NCBI RefSeq assembly: GCF_001043115.1
Contig: NZ_LFME01000001.1
Location: forward strand, 372,001-436,000
Source: Xanthomonas sp. NCPPB 1128
GTDB taxonomy: Bacteria > Pseudomonadota > Gammaproteobacteria > Xanthomonadales > Xanthomonadaceae
Direction: 5' to 3'
DNA: 64,000 nt
Part shown: positions 43,597 to 54,691 of the stretch, piece after piece
How the letters are laid out: the number at the start of each line of letters is the position of its first letter
Position numbering within the stretch: position 1 is the stretch's first letter
The notes under the pieces: generated by a model
Database searches by the model: none
Told to the model about the DNA's origin: nothing
The model's input: the letters and a program-made list of their open reading frames with translations, nothing else
Position numbers and translations under genes: made by a program

Positions 43597-44000
43597 TCGC
43601 CATCGACTCGTCCGTGCTGGTGGACCTGCTGGCCGACGGCCCCCAGGCCGACGCCACCGAAGCCTGCCTGCGCCAGTGCCTGAGTACTGGCCCGGTGGTG
43701 GTCTGCGACATCGTCCTGGCCGAAGTCTGCAGCGCGCTGCGCGACGGCGCCGAGGCCTTGTCGGTGCTGGAGGACATGAGCATCCGCTTCAGCGCGCTGG
43801 AGGCCAAGTCGGCCTTGCGCGCCGGCGAGATGCAGCGTCGCTTCCGCGCCCGTGGCGGCAAGCGCGAGCGGGTGGTGGCCGATTTCCTGATCGGTGCGCA
43901 TGCGCTGTTGCAATGCGATGGCCTGATTACCCACGACGACCGTTTTTTCCGCGATTACTTCAAGGGCCTGAAGATCATCGTCCCCAAGCCTGCCGGCTGA
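43593..44000 (+). CDS. vapC: PIN-domain toxin (VapC)
   Basis: A 135-aa predicted endoribonuclease. The acidic Mg2+ site is formed by Asp5 ([11 protein letters not shown]), Glu in [14 protein letters not shown], Asp in [12 protein letters not shown] and the Asp pair in [13 protein letters not shown]. Coupled to vapB by ATGA. Only 52 bp with no clear promoter separate it from acnB. Confidence 0.92.
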   Translation: MIAIDSSVLVDLLADGPQADATEACLRQCLSTGPVVVCDIVLAEVCSALRDGAEALSVLEDMSIRFSALEAKSALRAGEMQRRFRARGGKRERVVADFLIGAHALLQCDGLITHDDRFFRDYFKGLKIIVPKPAG

Positions 44001-44052
44001 CGCCGCGCCGCCGCTACCGCACATCCCCACCGTATTTTTCCGGAGAACCCGC

Positions 44053-46644
44053 ATGTTGGAAGCCTATCGCCACCACGTTGCAGAGCGCGCCGCGCTCGGA
44101 ATCCCGCCGCTGCCGCTGAGCGCGCAGCAGACCGCGCAGGTCATCGAACTGCTGAAGAATCCGCCGGCCGGCGAGGAGCAGTTCCTGGTCGAACTGCTGA
44201 GCCAGCGCGTGCCGGCCGGCGTCGACGACGCCGCCAAGGTCAAGGCCTCGTACCTGGCCGCGGTCGCCTTCGGCAGCGAGACCACCCCGCTGATCTCGCC
44301 CATCCGCGCCACCGAACTGCTGGGCACCATGCTCGGCGGCTACAACATCCATCCGCTGATCGAGCTGCTGGACAACGCCGAGCTGGGCGCGGTCGCCGCC
44401 GAAGGCCTCAAGCACACGCTGCTGATCTTCGACGCCTTCCACGACGTGCAGGAAAAGGCCGAGGCCGGCAACGCGCACGCCAAGGCGGTGCTGCAGAGCT
44501 GGGCTGAGGCCGAGTGGTTCACCAGCAAGCCGGAAGTGCCGCAGAGCCTGACCATCACCGTGTTCAAGGTGCCGGGCGAGACCAACACCGACGACCTGTC
44601 GCCGGCGCCGGACGCCACCACCCGCCCGGACATCCCGCTGCACGCGCTGGCGATGCTCAAGAACAAGCGCGACGGCGCGGCGTTCGAGCCGGAAGAGGAC
44701 GGCAAGCGCGGCCCGATCCAGGCCATCGCCGACCTCAAGGCCAAGGGCCACCTGGTCGCCTACGTCGGCGACGTGGTCGGCACCGGTTCCTCGCGCAAGT
44801 CGGCGACCAACTCGGTGCTGTGGTGGACCGGCGAGGACATCCCGTACATCCCCAACAAGCGCTTCGGCGGCGTGTGCCTGGGCTCGAAGATCGCGCCGAT
44901 CTTCTACAACACCATGGAAGACGCCGGTGCGCTGCCGATCGAGCTGGACGTGTCGCAGATGGAGCACGGCGACGTGGTCGAGCTGCGCCCGTACGAGGGC
45001 AAGGCGCTGAAGGACGGGCAGGTGATCGCCGAGTTCGCGATGAAGTCGGACGTGCTGTTCGACGAAGTGCGCGCCGGCGGCCGCATCCCGCTGATCGTCG
45101 GCCGCGGCCTCACCGCCAAGGCGCGCGAGTTCCTGGGCCTGCCGGTCTCGACCCTGTTCCGCCTGCCGATGGACCCGCCGGACACCGGCAAGGGCTTCTC
45201 GCTGGCGCAGAAGATGGTCGGCCGTGCCTGCGGCCTGCCGGAAGGCCAGGGCATGCGCCCGGGCACCTACTGCGAACCGAAGATGACCTCGGTGGGCTCG
45301 CAGGACACCACCGGCCCGATGACCCGCGACGAGCTGAAGGACCTGGCCTGCCTGGGCTTCTCCGCCGACCTGGTGATGCAGTCGTTCTGCCACACCGCGG
45401 CGTACCCGAAGCCGGTGGACGTCAAGACCCACCACACCCTGCCGGAGTTCATCTCCACCCGCGGCGGCGTGTCGCTGCGCCCGGGCGACGGCGTGATCCA
45501 CAGCTGGCTCAACCGCATGCTGCTGCCCGACACCGTCGGTACCGGTGGCGACTCGCACACCCGCTTCCCGATCGGCATCTCGTTCCCGGCCGGCTCCGGC
45601 CTGGTCGCCTTCGCCGCCGCCACCGGCGTCATGCCGCTGGACATGCCCGAGAGCGTGCTGGTGCGCTTCAAGGGGCAGATGCAGCCGGGCGTGACCCTGC
45701 GCGACCTGGTCAACGCGATCCCGCTGTACGCGATCAAGCAGGGCCTGCTGACCGTGGCCAAGCAGGGCAAGAAGAACATCTTCTCGGGCCGCATCCTGGA
45801 AATCGAAGGCCTGCCGGAGCTGAAGGTGGAGCAGGCGTTCGAGCTGTCCGACGCCTCCGCCGAGCGGTCGGCCGCCGGTTGCACGGTGCGCCTGAACAAG
45901 GCGCCGATTGTCGAGTACCTGACCAGCAACATCACCCTGCTGAAGTGGATGATCGCCGAAGGCTATGCCGACGCGCGTTCGCTGGCGCGGCGGATCAAGA
46001 AGATGGAAGAGTGGCTGGCCGATCCGCAGCTGCTCGAGCCCGATGCCGACGCCGAGTACGCCGCGGTGATCGAGATCGACCTGGCCGACATCCACGAGCC
46101 GATCGTGGCGTGCCCGAACGATCCTGACGACGTGAAGACCCTGTCCGACGTGGCCGGCGCGGCCATCGACGAAGTGTTCATCGGCTCGTGCATGACCAAC
46201 ATCGGCCACTTCCGTGCCGCAGCCAAGCTGCTGGAAGGCAAGCGCGACATCCCGACCCGCCTGTGGGTCGCGCCGCCGACCAAGATGGACGCCTCGGAGC
46301 TGACCAAGGAAGGCCACTACGGCACCTTCGGCGCCGCCGGTGCGCGCATGGAAATGCCGGGCTGCTCGCTGTGCATGGGCAACCAGGCGCAGGCGCGCGA
46401 GGGCGCCACGGTGTTCTCGACCTCCACCCGCAACTTCCCCAACCGCCTGGGCCGCAACACCAACGTGTACCTGGGTTCGGCGGAGCTGGCGGCGATCTGC
46501 TCGCGTCTGGGCCGGATCCCGACCAAGGACGAGTACATGGCCGACGTCGGCGTGATCAAGACTAGTGGCGAGCAGATCTACCGCTACATGAACTTCGATC
46601 AGATCCAGGACTACCAGGACGTGGCCGCCACGGTCGCCGCCTGA
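44053..46644 (+). CDS. acnB: Aconitate hydratase B
   Basis: An 863-aa bifunctional aconitase/2-methylisocitrate dehydratase; E. coli AcnB is 865 aa. The N-terminal HEAT-like domain [20 protein letters not shown] is followed by the swivel domain ([20 protein letters not shown]). Cluster Cys are in [12 protein letters not shown] and [15 protein letters not shown] lies 10 bp before ATG 44053. Confidence 0.97.
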   Translation: MLEAYRHHVAERAALGIPPLPLSAQQTAQVIELLKNPPAGEEQFLVELLSQRVPAGVDDAAKVKASYLAAVAFGSETTPLISPIRATELLGTMLGGYNIHPLIELLDNAELGAVAAEGLKHTLLIFDAFHDVQEKAEAGNAHAKAVLQSWAEAEWFTSKPEVPQSLTITVFKVPGETNTDDLSPAPDATTRPDIPLHALAMLKNKRDGAAFEPEEDGKRGPIQAIADLKAKGHLVAYVGDVVGTGSSRKSATNSVLWWTGEDIPYIPNKRFGGVCLGSKIAPIFYNTMEDAGALPIELDVSQMEHGDVVELRPYEGKALKDGQVIAEFAMKSDVLFDEVRAGGRIPLIVGRGLTAKAREFLGLPVSTLFRLPMDPPDTGKGFSLAQKMVGRACGLPEGQGMRPGTYCEPKMTSVGSQDTTGPMTRDELKDLACLGFSADLVMQSFCHTAAYPKPVDVKTHHTLPEFISTRGGVSLRPGDGVIHSWLNRMLLPDTVGTGGDSHTRFPIGISFPAGSGLVAFAAATGVMPLDMPESVLVRFKGQMQPGVTLRDLVNAIPLYAIKQGLLTVAKQGKKNIFSGRILEIEGLPELKVEQAFELSDASAERSAAGCTVRLNKAPIVEYLTSNITLLKWMIAEGYADARSLARRIKKMEEWLADPQLLEPDADAEYAAVIEIDLADIHEPIVACPNDPDDVKTLSDVAGAAIDEVFIGSCMTNIGHFRAAAKLLEGKRDIPTRLWVAPPTKMDASELTKEGHYGTFGAAGARMEMPGCSLCMGNQAQAREGATVFSTSTRNFPNRLGRNTNVYLGSAELAAICSRLGRIPTKDEYMADVGVIKTSGEQIYRYMNFDQIQDYQDVAATVAA

Positions 46645-46697
46645 TCGCCCCGGCGATGCGTTGACGCGACGTGCCGCCCATGCGGCATGTCGCAACG

Positions 46698-46726
46698 AAA
46701 AAAGCCCGGCACTGCCGGGCTTTTTC
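46698..46726. terminator. Bidirectional terminator, acnB / GGDEF-EAL gene
   Basis: AAAGCCCGGC-ACT-GCCGGGCTTT with A-runs before and T-runs after, so it can serve both acnB (plus) and the converging GGDEF/EAL gene (minus). Confidence 0.9.
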
Positions 46727-46776
46727 CATGGTGGCTGCCGGCATTTCGCGGCACGGCGGGTCGCCTCTGCTCGCGC

Positions 46777-49374
46777 TCACTCTGGCGGCGCGGGCGCGCG
46801 CCCCAGCAGCCAGTGCTCAAGCGCCGCCGGCGTGAGCGCCGGTGCGAACAGGAAGCCCTGCAGCACGCGGCAGCCCAGCCGCGCCAGGAACGCGCGTTGC
46901 GCCTCGGTCTCCACGCCTTCGGCGACGGTATGCAGGCCCAGGGTCTCGCCGATGCGCAGCACCGAGGTGGTCAGGGCGCGCGAGGTCTGGCAGTGCTCCA
47001 GGTCGCTGACGAAGCTCATGTCCAGCTTGAGCTCGTTGACTGGCAGCTGGTGCAGGTGGCTGAGGCTGGAATAGCCGGTACCGAAGTCGTCCAGCGACAG
47101 CAGGACGCCGCCGGCCTGCAACTGGCGCAGGTTGGCCAGCACTGCATTGGTGTTGGAGAGCATGACGCTCTCGGTCATCTCCAGGGCCAGGTCGGCCGGT
47201 TGCAGGCCGGCGGTGGCGAGCAGGTCTTCCACCCGCGCCGGCAACTGCGGGTCGGCGAAGTTGTTGGCCGACAGGTTCACCGCCACGCGCGGCACCGGGA
47301 TGCCGCGCAGGCGCCAGTCGGCCATCTGCCGGCAGGCTTCGCGCAAGACCCACTGCCCGAGCTCGTCGATCAGGCCGCATTCCTCGGCCATCGGCACGAA
47401 CCGCGCTGGCGAGATCGCGCCGAGGTTGGGATGCTCCCAGCGCAATAGGGCTTCCACGCCGTACAGCGCATGTGGCGCTTGGCTGTACAGTTGCGGCTGG
47501 TAGTGCAGTTGCAGCTTGTTGCGATGCAGGGCGTCGCGCAGCGCGGTCTCCATCGCCACGCGTTCCTGCGCCATCCGGTTCATGTCGGAACTGAAGTAGC
47601 ACACGCTGTCGCCGCCCCCGCGCTTGGCCCGGAACATGGCCAGGTCGGCATGGCGCAGCAGGGTCTCGATGTCGCTGCCGTCCACGGGGAACATCGCCAC
47701 GCCGATGCTGGCGCTGGGGTGCAGGGTCACCTGGCCCACCACCAGCGGCTCGGCCAGCGCCAGCAACAGGCGCTCGGCGACGCCGGCGGCCTGTTCGACG
47801 CTGCAGTTCGGCAGCATCAGCACGAATTCGTCGCCGGCCTGGCGACCGACCAGATCGGTCAGGCCCAGGGTGTCGCCGATGCGATGGGCGATGTCGCGCA
47901 ACAGGCCGTCGCCGGCGGCATGGCCCTGGGTCTCGTTGACGCGCTTGAAGCGGTCGATGTCCACGAACAGGATCGCGACCGGCGCGCCCTGATGCTCGGC
48001 GGCGGCGAGCGCCTGCTCGGCGCGGGCGCTGAACATCACCCGGTTGGGCAGGCCGGTGAGCGAGTCGTAGAAGGCCAGTTGGTGCACGCGTGCCCTGGTC
48101 TGCTCGCGTTCCAGCGCCAATGCGCACAGATGCACGCAGAGCTCGATCAGTCGCATGTGCCAGGCCAAGGGCTCGCGCACCTGCCGGTAGCACAGCGCGA
48201 AGCTGCCGAGGACGCGGCCGCTGCTGGACTTGATCGGGGTGGCCACGCAGGTGCCCAACTGCACCTGCTGCACCAGCCCCATGTAGTCGGTGAACAGCGG
48301 GTCGGTGCGCGGGTCGAGCACCAGCACCTGCTTGCTGCGCCAGATCGAGGTGGCGAGGGCGCCGGCACGTGGTCCGGCGCGCATGTTGCTCATGGTCTCG
48401 CCGAACCGCGCCGGCATGCTCGGCGCCGCCAGCGGCTGCAGGCCGCCGCTGCCGTCGACGCTGACGATCGCGGCCATCAGTTCCGGCGCGATGCGCTCGA
48501 CTTCCTTGCAGATCAGCGTGGCGACATCGACCAGCGGCTGTTCGCGGACCAGCGCATCCAGCACGTTCTTGTGCAGCACCTCGTGCATCTTGCTCTGGGT
48601 GATGTCGGTGAACGAGAGGATGTAGTGCTGTTGGCTGCCGTCCTCGCCGGCGATGGGGGTGGCCACCAGGGTGGCCCACAGCGGGGTGCCGTCCTTGCGG
48701 TAGGCCAGGATGTCGGCCTGGTGGCCGAAGCCGGCGCGCACGCGTTCGCGGGTCTGCTGCACCGTCTGCAGGTCGGTACCGGGGCCGGTCAGCACGTTGC
48801 TGGGCAGGTGTCCCAGCACGTCGCTCTCGGTGTAGCCGAACGCCTGGCTGAAGCCGGCGTTGACGTAGAGGATGTTCAATTCCGGATCGCAGACGACGAT
48901 CGCGTTGTCGCTGGAGTCCAGCGCCAGCGACAGCAGCCGCATCCTGGCATCGCGGGCGCGCTCGGCGCTGACGTCGCGGACGAACAGCACCTGCAGCTGA
49001 CTGGTGTTCTCCGGCACGCGTGCCGCGCTCACCGTCAGCCAGCGCACCGTCCCGTCGGGATCGCGCAACGTCAGTTCGTAGCTGCCGCTGCCGTCGTGGT
49101 GCAGGCAACTGGCGAGGAAGTCCGCGCGGACCTCGGCGTCGACCAGATCCCCGAGCGGATGGCCCAGCACCTGCGCGCGTGGCCGATTCCAGAGCGCTTC
49201 GGCCGTGTGATTGAAGGCGACCACGCGCGCCTTCGCATCGATCACCAGCACTCCTTGCGGGGCATAGTGCAGGCAGTGCAGCAGATCGAGTTCGGAACAG
49301 GCCGCGGCCGCACGCGCTGTTTCCACACTGGGGTCGCTGGGGACGCTCGAGGTGGTGGCGCGGCGACCCGGCAT
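46777..49374 (-). CDS. PAS-PAS-GAF-GGDEF-EAL c-di-GMP protein
   Basis: An 865-aa cytoplasmic signalling protein. PAS domains at about 30-140 and 150-280 (NAIVVCDPELNILYVNAGFS); a GAF-like domain at about 290-425; GGDEF domain at about 440-600; EAL domain at about 615-855. The cyclase signature is AGDEF (GRQAGDEFVLML), a variant known to be active in at least one Vibrio cyclase. The EAL core is intact (LHYQPQ, YGVEALLRWEHP, LDDFGTGYSSLSHL, EGVETEAQR), so phosphodiesterase activity is likely. It starts 4 bp after cheB, hence belongs to the cheR-cheD-cheB transcript. Confidence 0.92.
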   Translation of the reverse strand: MPGRRATTSSVPSDPSVETARAAAACSELDLLHCLHYAPQGVLVIDAKARVVAFNHTAEALWNRPRAQVLGHPLGDLVDAEVRADFLASCLHHDGSGSYELTLRDPDGTVRWLTVSAARVPENTSQLQVLFVRDVSAERARDARMRLLSLALDSSDNAIVVCDPELNILYVNAGFSQAFGYTESDVLGHLPSNVLTGPGTDLQTVQQTRERVRAGFGHQADILAYRKDGTPLWATLVATPIAGEDGSQQHYILSFTDITQSKMHEVLHKNVLDALVREQPLVDVATLICKEVERIAPELMAAIVSVDGSGGLQPLAAPSMPARFGETMSNMRAGPRAGALATSIWRSKQVLVLDPRTDPLFTDYMGLVQQVQLGTCVATPIKSSSGRVLGSFALCYRQVREPLAWHMRLIELCVHLCALALEREQTRARVHQLAFYDSLTGLPNRVMFSARAEQALAAAEHQGAPVAILFVDIDRFKRVNETQGHAAGDGLLRDIAHRIGDTLGLTDLVGRQAGDEFVLMLPNCSVEQAAGVAERLLLALAEPLVVGQVTLHPSASIGVAMFPVDGSDIETLLRHADLAMFRAKRGGGDSVCYFSSDMNRMAQERVAMETALRDALHRNKLQLHYQPQLYSQAPHALYGVEALLRWEHPNLGAISPARFVPMAEECGLIDELGQWVLREACRQMADWRLRGIPVPRVAVNLSANNFADPQLPARVEDLLATAGLQPADLALEMTESVMLSNTNAVLANLRQLQAGGVLLSLDDFGTGYSSLSHLHQLPVNELKLDMSFVSDLEHCQTSRALTTSVLRIGETLGLHTVAEGVETEAQRAFLARLGCRVLQGFLFAPALTPAALEHWLLGRAPAPPE

Positions 49375-49378
49375 GGTC

Positions 49379-50452
49379 TCAGCGGGCCTGCACGGAGAGT
49401 GCGATCAGGCGTTCGGCGATCTTGTCCAGCGGCAGCACTTCCTGCGCCGCGCCCAGGCGGAAGGCGGTGCCGGGCATGCCCCAGACCACGCTGGTGGCCT
49501 CGTCCTGGACCAGGGTGCTGGCGCCGGCCTGCAGCATTTCCAGCAGGCCGCGCGCGCCGTCGTCGCCCATGCCGGTGAGGATCGCGCCGATGGCGTTGGC
49601 GCCGGCGTTGCGCGCCACCGACTGGAACAGCACGTCCACCGCCGGCTTGTGCCGGTTGACCGGCGGGCCGTCGTCGATCTTGCAACGCCAGCGCGCGCCG
49701 TCGCGGATCACCTGCAGGTGCTTGCCGCCGCCCGGCAGGTAGGCGTGGCCGGGCAGGATCGCTTCGCCTTCGGTGGCCTCGCGCACGGCCATCGCCGAGT
49801 GCCGGTTGAGGCGGTCGGCGAAGGCGGTGCTGAAGCCGGCCGGCAGATGCTGGGTCATCACCACGGCCGGTGCGTCGGCCGGCATGCCTTCCAGCACCAC
49901 GCGCAGCGCCTCGGTGCCGCCGGCGGATGCGCCGATCGCGATCAGCCGGTCGGTGGTGCGGAACTTCAGCGAGGACGCCGCGGCGGGCGTGGCGGTGGCG
50001 CCGACCGGCTTCGGCACGGCCGGTCGGTCCAGCGCACGGACCTTGGCCTTGGCCGCGTTCTTGACCTTGGTGATGATCTCCTCGGCGTACCCCTCCAACC
50101 CGCGGGCCACGTCGAGCTTGGGCTTGGAGACGAAGTCGACCGCGCCCAGCGACAGCGCCTGCAGCGTGGTGTCGGCGCCGCGCTCGGTGAGCGAGGAAAT
50201 CATCACCACCGGTGTGGGCCGCAGCCGCATCAGGTTTTCCAGGAACGCCAGGCCGTCCATGCGCGGCATTTCCACGTCCAGGGTGATCACGTCCGGGTTC
50301 AGGCGCTTGATCTTCTCGCGCGCCAGCAGCGGGTCGGCGGCCGAGCCGACCACCTCCACACCGGGCGCGCCCGACAGGATCTCGGTGAGGATCTGCCGCA
50401 CGACCGCGGAGTCGTCGACGATCAGGACACGGCAAGGGGCTTCCAGGCTCAT
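49379..50452 (-). CDS. cheB: Chemotaxis response regulator glutamate methylesterase CheB
   Basis: A 357-aa CheB. Receiver domain [20 protein letters not shown] with the phospho-acceptor Asp in [14 protein letters not shown]. The methylesterase domain has the catalytic triad in [12 protein letters not shown] (Ser), [10 protein letters not shown] (His) and GMGDDGARG (Asp). ATG 50450-50452 overlaps the cheD stop. It removes methyl groups from chemoreceptors for adaptation. Confidence 0.96.
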   Translation of the reverse strand: MSLEAPCRVLIVDDSAVVRQILTEILSGAPGVEVVGSAADPLLAREKIKRLNPDVITLDVEMPRMDGLAFLENLMRLRPTPVVMISSLTERGADTTLQALSLGAVDFVSKPKLDVARGLEGYAEEIITKVKNAAKAKVRALDRPAVPKPVGATATPAAASSLKFRTTDRLIAIGASAGGTEALRVVLEGMPADAPAVVMTQHLPAGFSTAFADRLNRHSAMAVREATEGEAILPGHAYLPGGGKHLQVIRDGARWRCKIDDGPPVNRHKPAVDVLFQSVARNAGANAIGAILTGMGDDGARGLLEMLQAGASTLVQDEATSVVWGMPGTAFRLGAAQEVLPLDKIAERLIALSVQAR

Positions 50453-51051
50453 TCGAACAACTCCACGGCACCGGTGACAGGGGCTTTGGCCAGACGGGCG
50501 CGCACCGCCGACTCGGCCGCGGCGATCTCCGCTTCCTCGTGCGCGTGCGGCAGGCGCTGCACGACCACGCGGCCGGTGCCGGGGAAGAACCAGATCTTGC
50601 GCGGATGGATGCCGCGCAGATCCTCGGCCACCACCGGGATCTGCTCGGCCTTGAGGTAGTTCAGCACGAAGTCGGCGTTGCGCGTGCCGACCGGATTGTT
50701 GGTGAAGCCCTTGAGCACGTTGCCGCCGCCGAACACCTTGGCTTCCAGGCGGTTGCGGGCGGCGCCGCGCTTGAGCAGGTCGTTGATCAGCACTTCCATC
50801 GCGTAGCTGCCGTAGCGCGCCGGCGCGCCGTCGCCGCTCTGGCCGTCGGGCAGCATGAAGTGGTTCATGCCGCCGATCTTCAGCAGCGGATCTCGGATGC
50901 AGGCAGCCACGCACGAGCCCAGGATGGTGGTCAGCGCGGTGTCGTCGTCCACCACCAGGTATTGGGTCGGCAGCAGCTTGGCCGCCGTCGTCTGGAAGCG
51001 CGTATCGTGATAGCGCATCACCTGGTCCACGGCCATGGCGGCGGGGCTCAT
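50449..51051 (-). CDS. cheD: Chemoreceptor glutamine deamidase CheD
   Basis: A 200-aa CheD, which deamidates receptor glutamines. The Cys/His core is [12 protein letters not shown] and [24 protein letters not shown] and FPGTGRVVV are also typical. The start ATG overlaps the cheR stop and its stop overlaps cheB (ATGA both times), so the three are translated as a coupled set. Confidence 0.95.
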   Translation of the reverse strand: MSPAAMAVDQVMRYHDTRFQTTAAKLLPTQYLVVDDDTALTTILGSCVAACIRDPLLKIGGMNHFMLPDGQSGDGAPARYGSYAMEVLINDLLKRGAARNRLEAKVFGGGNVLKGFTNNPVGTRNADFVLNYLKAEQIPVVAEDLRGIHPRKIWFFPGTGRVVVQRLPHAHEEAEIAAAESAVRARLAKAPVTGAVELFE

Positions 51052-51914
51052 GCGCGATCCTTTTGCGCGCGGCGGTACAGCGTGCGGCCGCAGGGCTGGA
51101 TCAGGTCGGCCGCATGCAGATAGTTCTCCGAATGGCCGGTATAGAGCATGCCATCGTCGTCCAGGTGCGGGATCAGCCGCGACAGGATGCCGCGCTGGGT
51201 GGGCTTGTCGAAATAGATCATCACGTTGCGGCAGAACAGCGCCAGGTATGGCCCGGCGACGTCGTAGCGCGGTTCCAGCAGGTTGAGCTGGCGGAACTCG
51301 AGCAGGTCGCGCAGGGCCGGCAGCACCCGGCACTGGCCTTCGTTGGCGCCGCTGCCGCGCTGGAAGTACTTGCGCTTGAGGGCGGGATCCAGGCTGGCCA
51401 CGCGCTCCAGCGCGTACACGCCGCGCGAGGCGGTGGCCAGCACCTGGGTGTCGACGTCGGTGGCCAGGATCCGCACCGGCGGGGTCAGCGTGCCGAACGC
51501 CTCGCACGCGGTGATCGCCAGCGAGTAGGGCTCCTCGCCGGTGGACGAGGCGCAGGACCAGATCTTCAGCGGCGCCGCGCCGGAATGCTTCTGCAACTCC
51601 TCGCGCAGCCGCTCGAAATGGTGCGGCTCGCGGAAGAACGAGGTCAGGTTGGTGGTGAGCGCATTGGTGAACGCCTCCCATTCGTCGCCGCCGTCGCGCT
51701 CCAGCCAGTCCAGGTAGTCGCGGAACGAGCGCAGGCCCAGCACGCGCAGGCGCCGCGACAGCCGGCCGTAGACCATGTCGCGCTTGGCCGGGGCCAGCGC
51801 GATGCCGGCCTTCTGATAGATGAGGTCGCAGACCCGCTTGAAATCGCGGTCGCTGAAGTCGAAGTCGCGATTGTCGGAACCGGAGGAGGGCGAAGCGGGA
51901 GTCTGGATGGCCAT
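51048..51914 (-). CDS. cheR: Chemoreceptor methyltransferase CheR
   Basis: A 288-aa SAM-dependent methyltransferase for receptor adaptation. [19 protein letters not shown] and the SAM motif [14 protein letters not shown] are clear, as are ATDVDTQVL and [14 protein letters not shown]. The start [19 protein letters not shown] at 51912-51914 is 29 bp from a sigma-28 promoter. First gene of cheR-cheD-cheB-GGDEF/EAL. Receptors 1 and 3 nearby end in WQEF, the sort of tail that CheR binds. Confidence 0.96.
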   Translation of the reverse strand: MAIQTPASPSSGSDNRDFDFSDRDFKRVCDLIYQKAGIALAPAKRDMVYGRLSRRLRVLGLRSFRDYLDWLERDGGDEWEAFTNALTTNLTSFFREPHHFERLREELQKHSGAAPLKIWSCASSTGEEPYSLAITACEAFGTLTPPVRILATDVDTQVLATASRGVYALERVASLDPALKRKYFQRGSGANEGQCRVLPALRDLLEFRQLNLLEPRYDVAGPYLALFCRNVMIYFDKPTQRGILSRLIPHLDDDGMLYTGHSENYLHAADLIQPCGRTLYRRAQKDRA

Positions 51915-51942
51915 GGTGTGCAGCGATGGTCGGTCAATCGGG

Positions 51943-51969
51943 TTATCGGCCGGGACCGGCCGAAATTGA
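51943..51969 (-). promoter_or_regulatory. Sigma-28 (FliA) promoter of cheRDB operon
   Basis: Minus strand: TCAATTTC, 11-bp spacer, GCCGATAA. The -10 is a perfect match to the FliA consensus and the -35 is close to TAAAGTTT. It begins 29 bp before the cheR ATG. A GCCGGCG/CGCCGGC hairpin at 51972-51997 lies just upstream and could end the receptor-1 transcript. Confidence 0.85.
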
Positions 51970-52011
51970 CAGCCGGCGTTCAGTGACGGCCGCCGGCGAG
52001 GGTGTGCCTGT

Positions 52012-54255
52012 TCAGAACTCCTGCCACTGGGCTTCGCTGGTGCTGGAAACCGCTGCAGCGACCGCGGCAACCGGGCGCGGCCGTGCCGCAGGTCGGGAGC
52101 CGCTGCGAGCCCGGGCGGGAGCGGCCTGCGCGGTCGGCGCGTTGGCGGCCACGCCGAGGTAGGTGTCCAGCTTGAACGCGGCGATGGCCGCGCCGAGCTG
52201 TCCGGCCTGATCCTCCATCGAGCGCGCCGCGGCGGTGGCTTCCTCGACCAGCGCGGCGTTCTGCTGGGTGCTCTCGTCCATCTGCACCACGGTCTGGTTG
52301 ACCTGTTCGATGCCGGCGGACTGCTCCTGCGAAGCGGCGGCGATCTCGCCCATGATGTCGGTGACGCGCCGCACCGAGGTCACGATCTCGCTCATGGTGC
52401 GGCCGGCCTGGTCGACCAGCGCCGAGCCTTCGGCGACACGGCCGACCGACTCGTCGATCAGTTCCTTGATCTCCTTGGCGGCACCGGCCGAGCGCTGGGC
52501 GAGGGTACGCACCTCGCTGGCGACCACCGCGAAGCCGCGACCTTGCTCGCCGGCCCGCGCGGCTTCCACTGCCGCGTTGAGCGCCAGGATGTTGGTCTGG
52601 AAGGCGATGCCATCGATGACGCCGATGATGTCGGCGATCTTCTTCGAGGAAGCCTCGATGCCGCTCATGGTGGTGACCACCTGGCCGACCACCTCGCCGC
52701 CCTGCGAGGCGACCGCGGCGGCGCCGGCGGCGAGCTGGTTGGCCTGGCGCGCATGCTCGGCGTTCTGCTTCACCGTAGAGGTCAGCTCCTCCATCGAGGC
52801 GGCGGTGCGCTCCAGGCTGGCGGCCTGCTGTTCGGTGCGGCGCGACAGGTCGTCGTTGCCGGCGGCGATCTCGGTCGAGGCCACATTGATGTTGGCGGCG
52901 GCCGCCTGGATGCGGCCGACAATGGCCGCCAGTTGCGCGGCGGTGGCGTTGGCGTCGTCGCGCAGCGTGGCGAACACGCCGTGGTACTCGCCATGCAGGC
53001 GCGCGGTGAGGTCGCCGGCGGCGATGGCCTGCAGCAGCGTCGACAGTTCGCCCAGATTGCGGTCGCTGACCCCCATCATCGCGTTGAGGTCCTGCACCAT
53101 GGCACGGAAGCCATACTGGAAGCGGTCGGCGTCGCCGCGGGTGCCGAACACGCCGGCCGCGGCCGCCTCCGCCAGTTGCTTGATCTGCTCGCTCATCGCG
53201 GTCAGGTTCTGCTTGGCCATGTCCATGGTCTCGGTGAGCACGGCCTTTTCGCCGGGCAGGCGGTCCATGTCCTCGGACAGGTCGCCGATCGCGTAGCGCT
53301 GGATGATCTGCAGCAGCCGCATCTTCACCGCGATGTGCGAGGCGACCAGCTCGTTGGTGCCCTTGACCATGCGCCCGTACTCGCCGGGGAAGGCGGTCTC
53401 GTCGATGCGGTAGCTGATGGTGCCGCGTGCGTGCTGCTGCGCCATCTCGTCCTGCGCGCGGATCACCGCGTGGATGCGCGAGCGCATGACCAGCATGTCG
53501 TCCATCAGTTCGCCGATCTCGTCCTTGCCGTGCGGGTAGGTGGCGCCGTCCAGTTCGCCGCGCGCCACCGCCTGCGACAGGCGCTTGGCCGCGTGCAGCT
53601 GGCGGGCCATGCCGCGCGCGATCGACCAGGCGGTGACGCCGGCGAACAGCACGGCCAGCCCGAGCAGCGCCAGGATCAGGGTCTTGGTATTGGCCAGCTG
53701 GCTGTCGGCGAGATCCATCTCCCGGTTCAGTTCGGCGACGTTGTACTGGGTCAGTGCGACGATGCGCTCGAACAGGGTCCGTCGCAGCGCCCGCGACCGC
53801 GTATCGGAGATCGTCTGCGCCGCCGCCACGTCGCCGGCACGCAAGGCGGCGCCCATGTCGGTGTTGGCCTGCAGATAGGCCTTCAGCGTTTCCTGGACGC
53901 CGGCGTACATCTGCACCTGCTTGGGATCGCGCATCATCGCCGCGATGACCTGCTGGTTCTTCGCCACCTCGCTGCGCACCTTCTGCATGCGCGTGAAGTA
54001 GTCGGCCTGGGCCTTGGGATCGTCGGCGCGTGCCAGTTGCGCCAGTTCGTAGGTACGGAATTCGCCCAACTGCGCGCGCACCTCGGACAGCGCCTGGGTC
54101 GCCGGCACCCAGTCGCGCTCGATGTGCTGGAGTTCGGCGATCGACAGGTTGGTGCGGGAATAGGTGAACGCGCCCAGCACCAGCGTCAGCAGGGTGGTCA
54201 CGACGAAGGCACAGATCAGCTTGTCGCGGATTTTCAGATGCGAGAGCACGTTCAT
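52012..54255 (-). CDS. Methyl-accepting chemotaxis protein 1 (4HB type, WQEF tail)
   Basis: A 747-aa transmembrane receptor. TM1 is at about 12-32. The periplasmic four-helix-bundle ligand domain spans about 33-190 and TM2 about 191-212. HAMP and helical HAMP-like repeats follow ([20 protein letters not shown] is shared with receptor 2). The signalling hairpin tip is [41 protein letters not shown]. The C-terminus is EAQWQEF, a CheR-docking pentapeptide. ATG 54253-54255 is chosen for [19 protein letters not shown]; the longer frame upstream lacks a family match. Confidence 0.93.
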   Translation of the reverse strand: MNVLSHLKIRDKLICAFVVTTLLTLVLGAFTYSRTNLSIAELQHIERDWVPATQALSEVRAQLGEFRTYELAQLARADDPKAQADYFTRMQKVRSEVAKNQQVIAAMMRDPKQVQMYAGVQETLKAYLQANTDMGAALRAGDVAAAQTISDTRSRALRRTLFERIVALTQYNVAELNREMDLADSQLANTKTLILALLGLAVLFAGVTAWSIARGMARQLHAAKRLSQAVARGELDGATYPHGKDEIGELMDDMLVMRSRIHAVIRAQDEMAQQHARGTISYRIDETAFPGEYGRMVKGTNELVASHIAVKMRLLQIIQRYAIGDLSEDMDRLPGEKAVLTETMDMAKQNLTAMSEQIKQLAEAAAAGVFGTRGDADRFQYGFRAMVQDLNAMMGVSDRNLGELSTLLQAIAAGDLTARLHGEYHGVFATLRDDANATAAQLAAIVGRIQAAAANINVASTEIAAGNDDLSRRTEQQAASLERTAASMEELTSTVKQNAEHARQANQLAAGAAAVASQGGEVVGQVVTTMSGIEASSKKIADIIGVIDGIAFQTNILALNAAVEAARAGEQGRGFAVVASEVRTLAQRSAGAAKEIKELIDESVGRVAEGSALVDQAGRTMSEIVTSVRRVTDIMGEIAAASQEQSAGIEQVNQTVVQMDESTQQNAALVEEATAAARSMEDQAGQLGAAIAAFKLDTYLGVAANAPTAQAAPARARSGSRPAARPRPVAAVAAAVSSTSEAQWQEF

Positions 54256-54691
54256 GGGCGTTCCATGTGCGGTAGCAAGGTGGAAGAGCGGGACGAGGGC
54301 GGCCGCGGCGTCAGCCGGCGGAAGCGTAGCGAGGCGAAGGTGGGGCGCAGGCGCGCTGCCGGTCGAGGCCACCACGCGCGATGCCCGCGCGAACGCGCCG
54401 CCGGGATGGCAGCTGGCGCGTGCCGGCGACGCCAACGAGGGGGCGCGGGATAGCGCGCTGGACTTGCGCACATGCGGCGGCTCGGTGCGGCGGCACGACG
54501 CTGGACGAGGGTGGATGTGGACAGCAAGGCATCACGTGCTCCCAGAACGGTCGCGGTCGGGACCCGGCGGTGTCATCCGCGGGTCACGGGGCGTGATCCT
54601 GATATCGACTTGCGCAGCGATTGCTTGAACCGTGACGGGGCGCAAATCGCCGTGCGATGCCTGATTGTTTCTATCGCACTGGTATGGCCGC
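54256..54691. other. 436-bp gene-free interval between receptors 1 and 2
   Basis: No supported gene on either strand. It holds the sigma-28 promoter at 54602-54628, leaving a leader of about 340 nt before receptor 1. Short overlapping frames exist but have no start signal, family or compositional support. Confidence 0.6.
54602..54628 (-). promoter_or_regulatory. Probable sigma-28 promoter for receptor 1
   Basis: Minus strand: TCAAGCAA, 11-bp spacer, GTCGATAT. The -10 differs from GCCGATAA at two positions. It would give a long (about 340-nt) 5' leader. Confidence 0.55.

Noticed and set aside
44014-46695. 893-codon minus-strand frame
   Set aside because: Antisense shadow of acnB.
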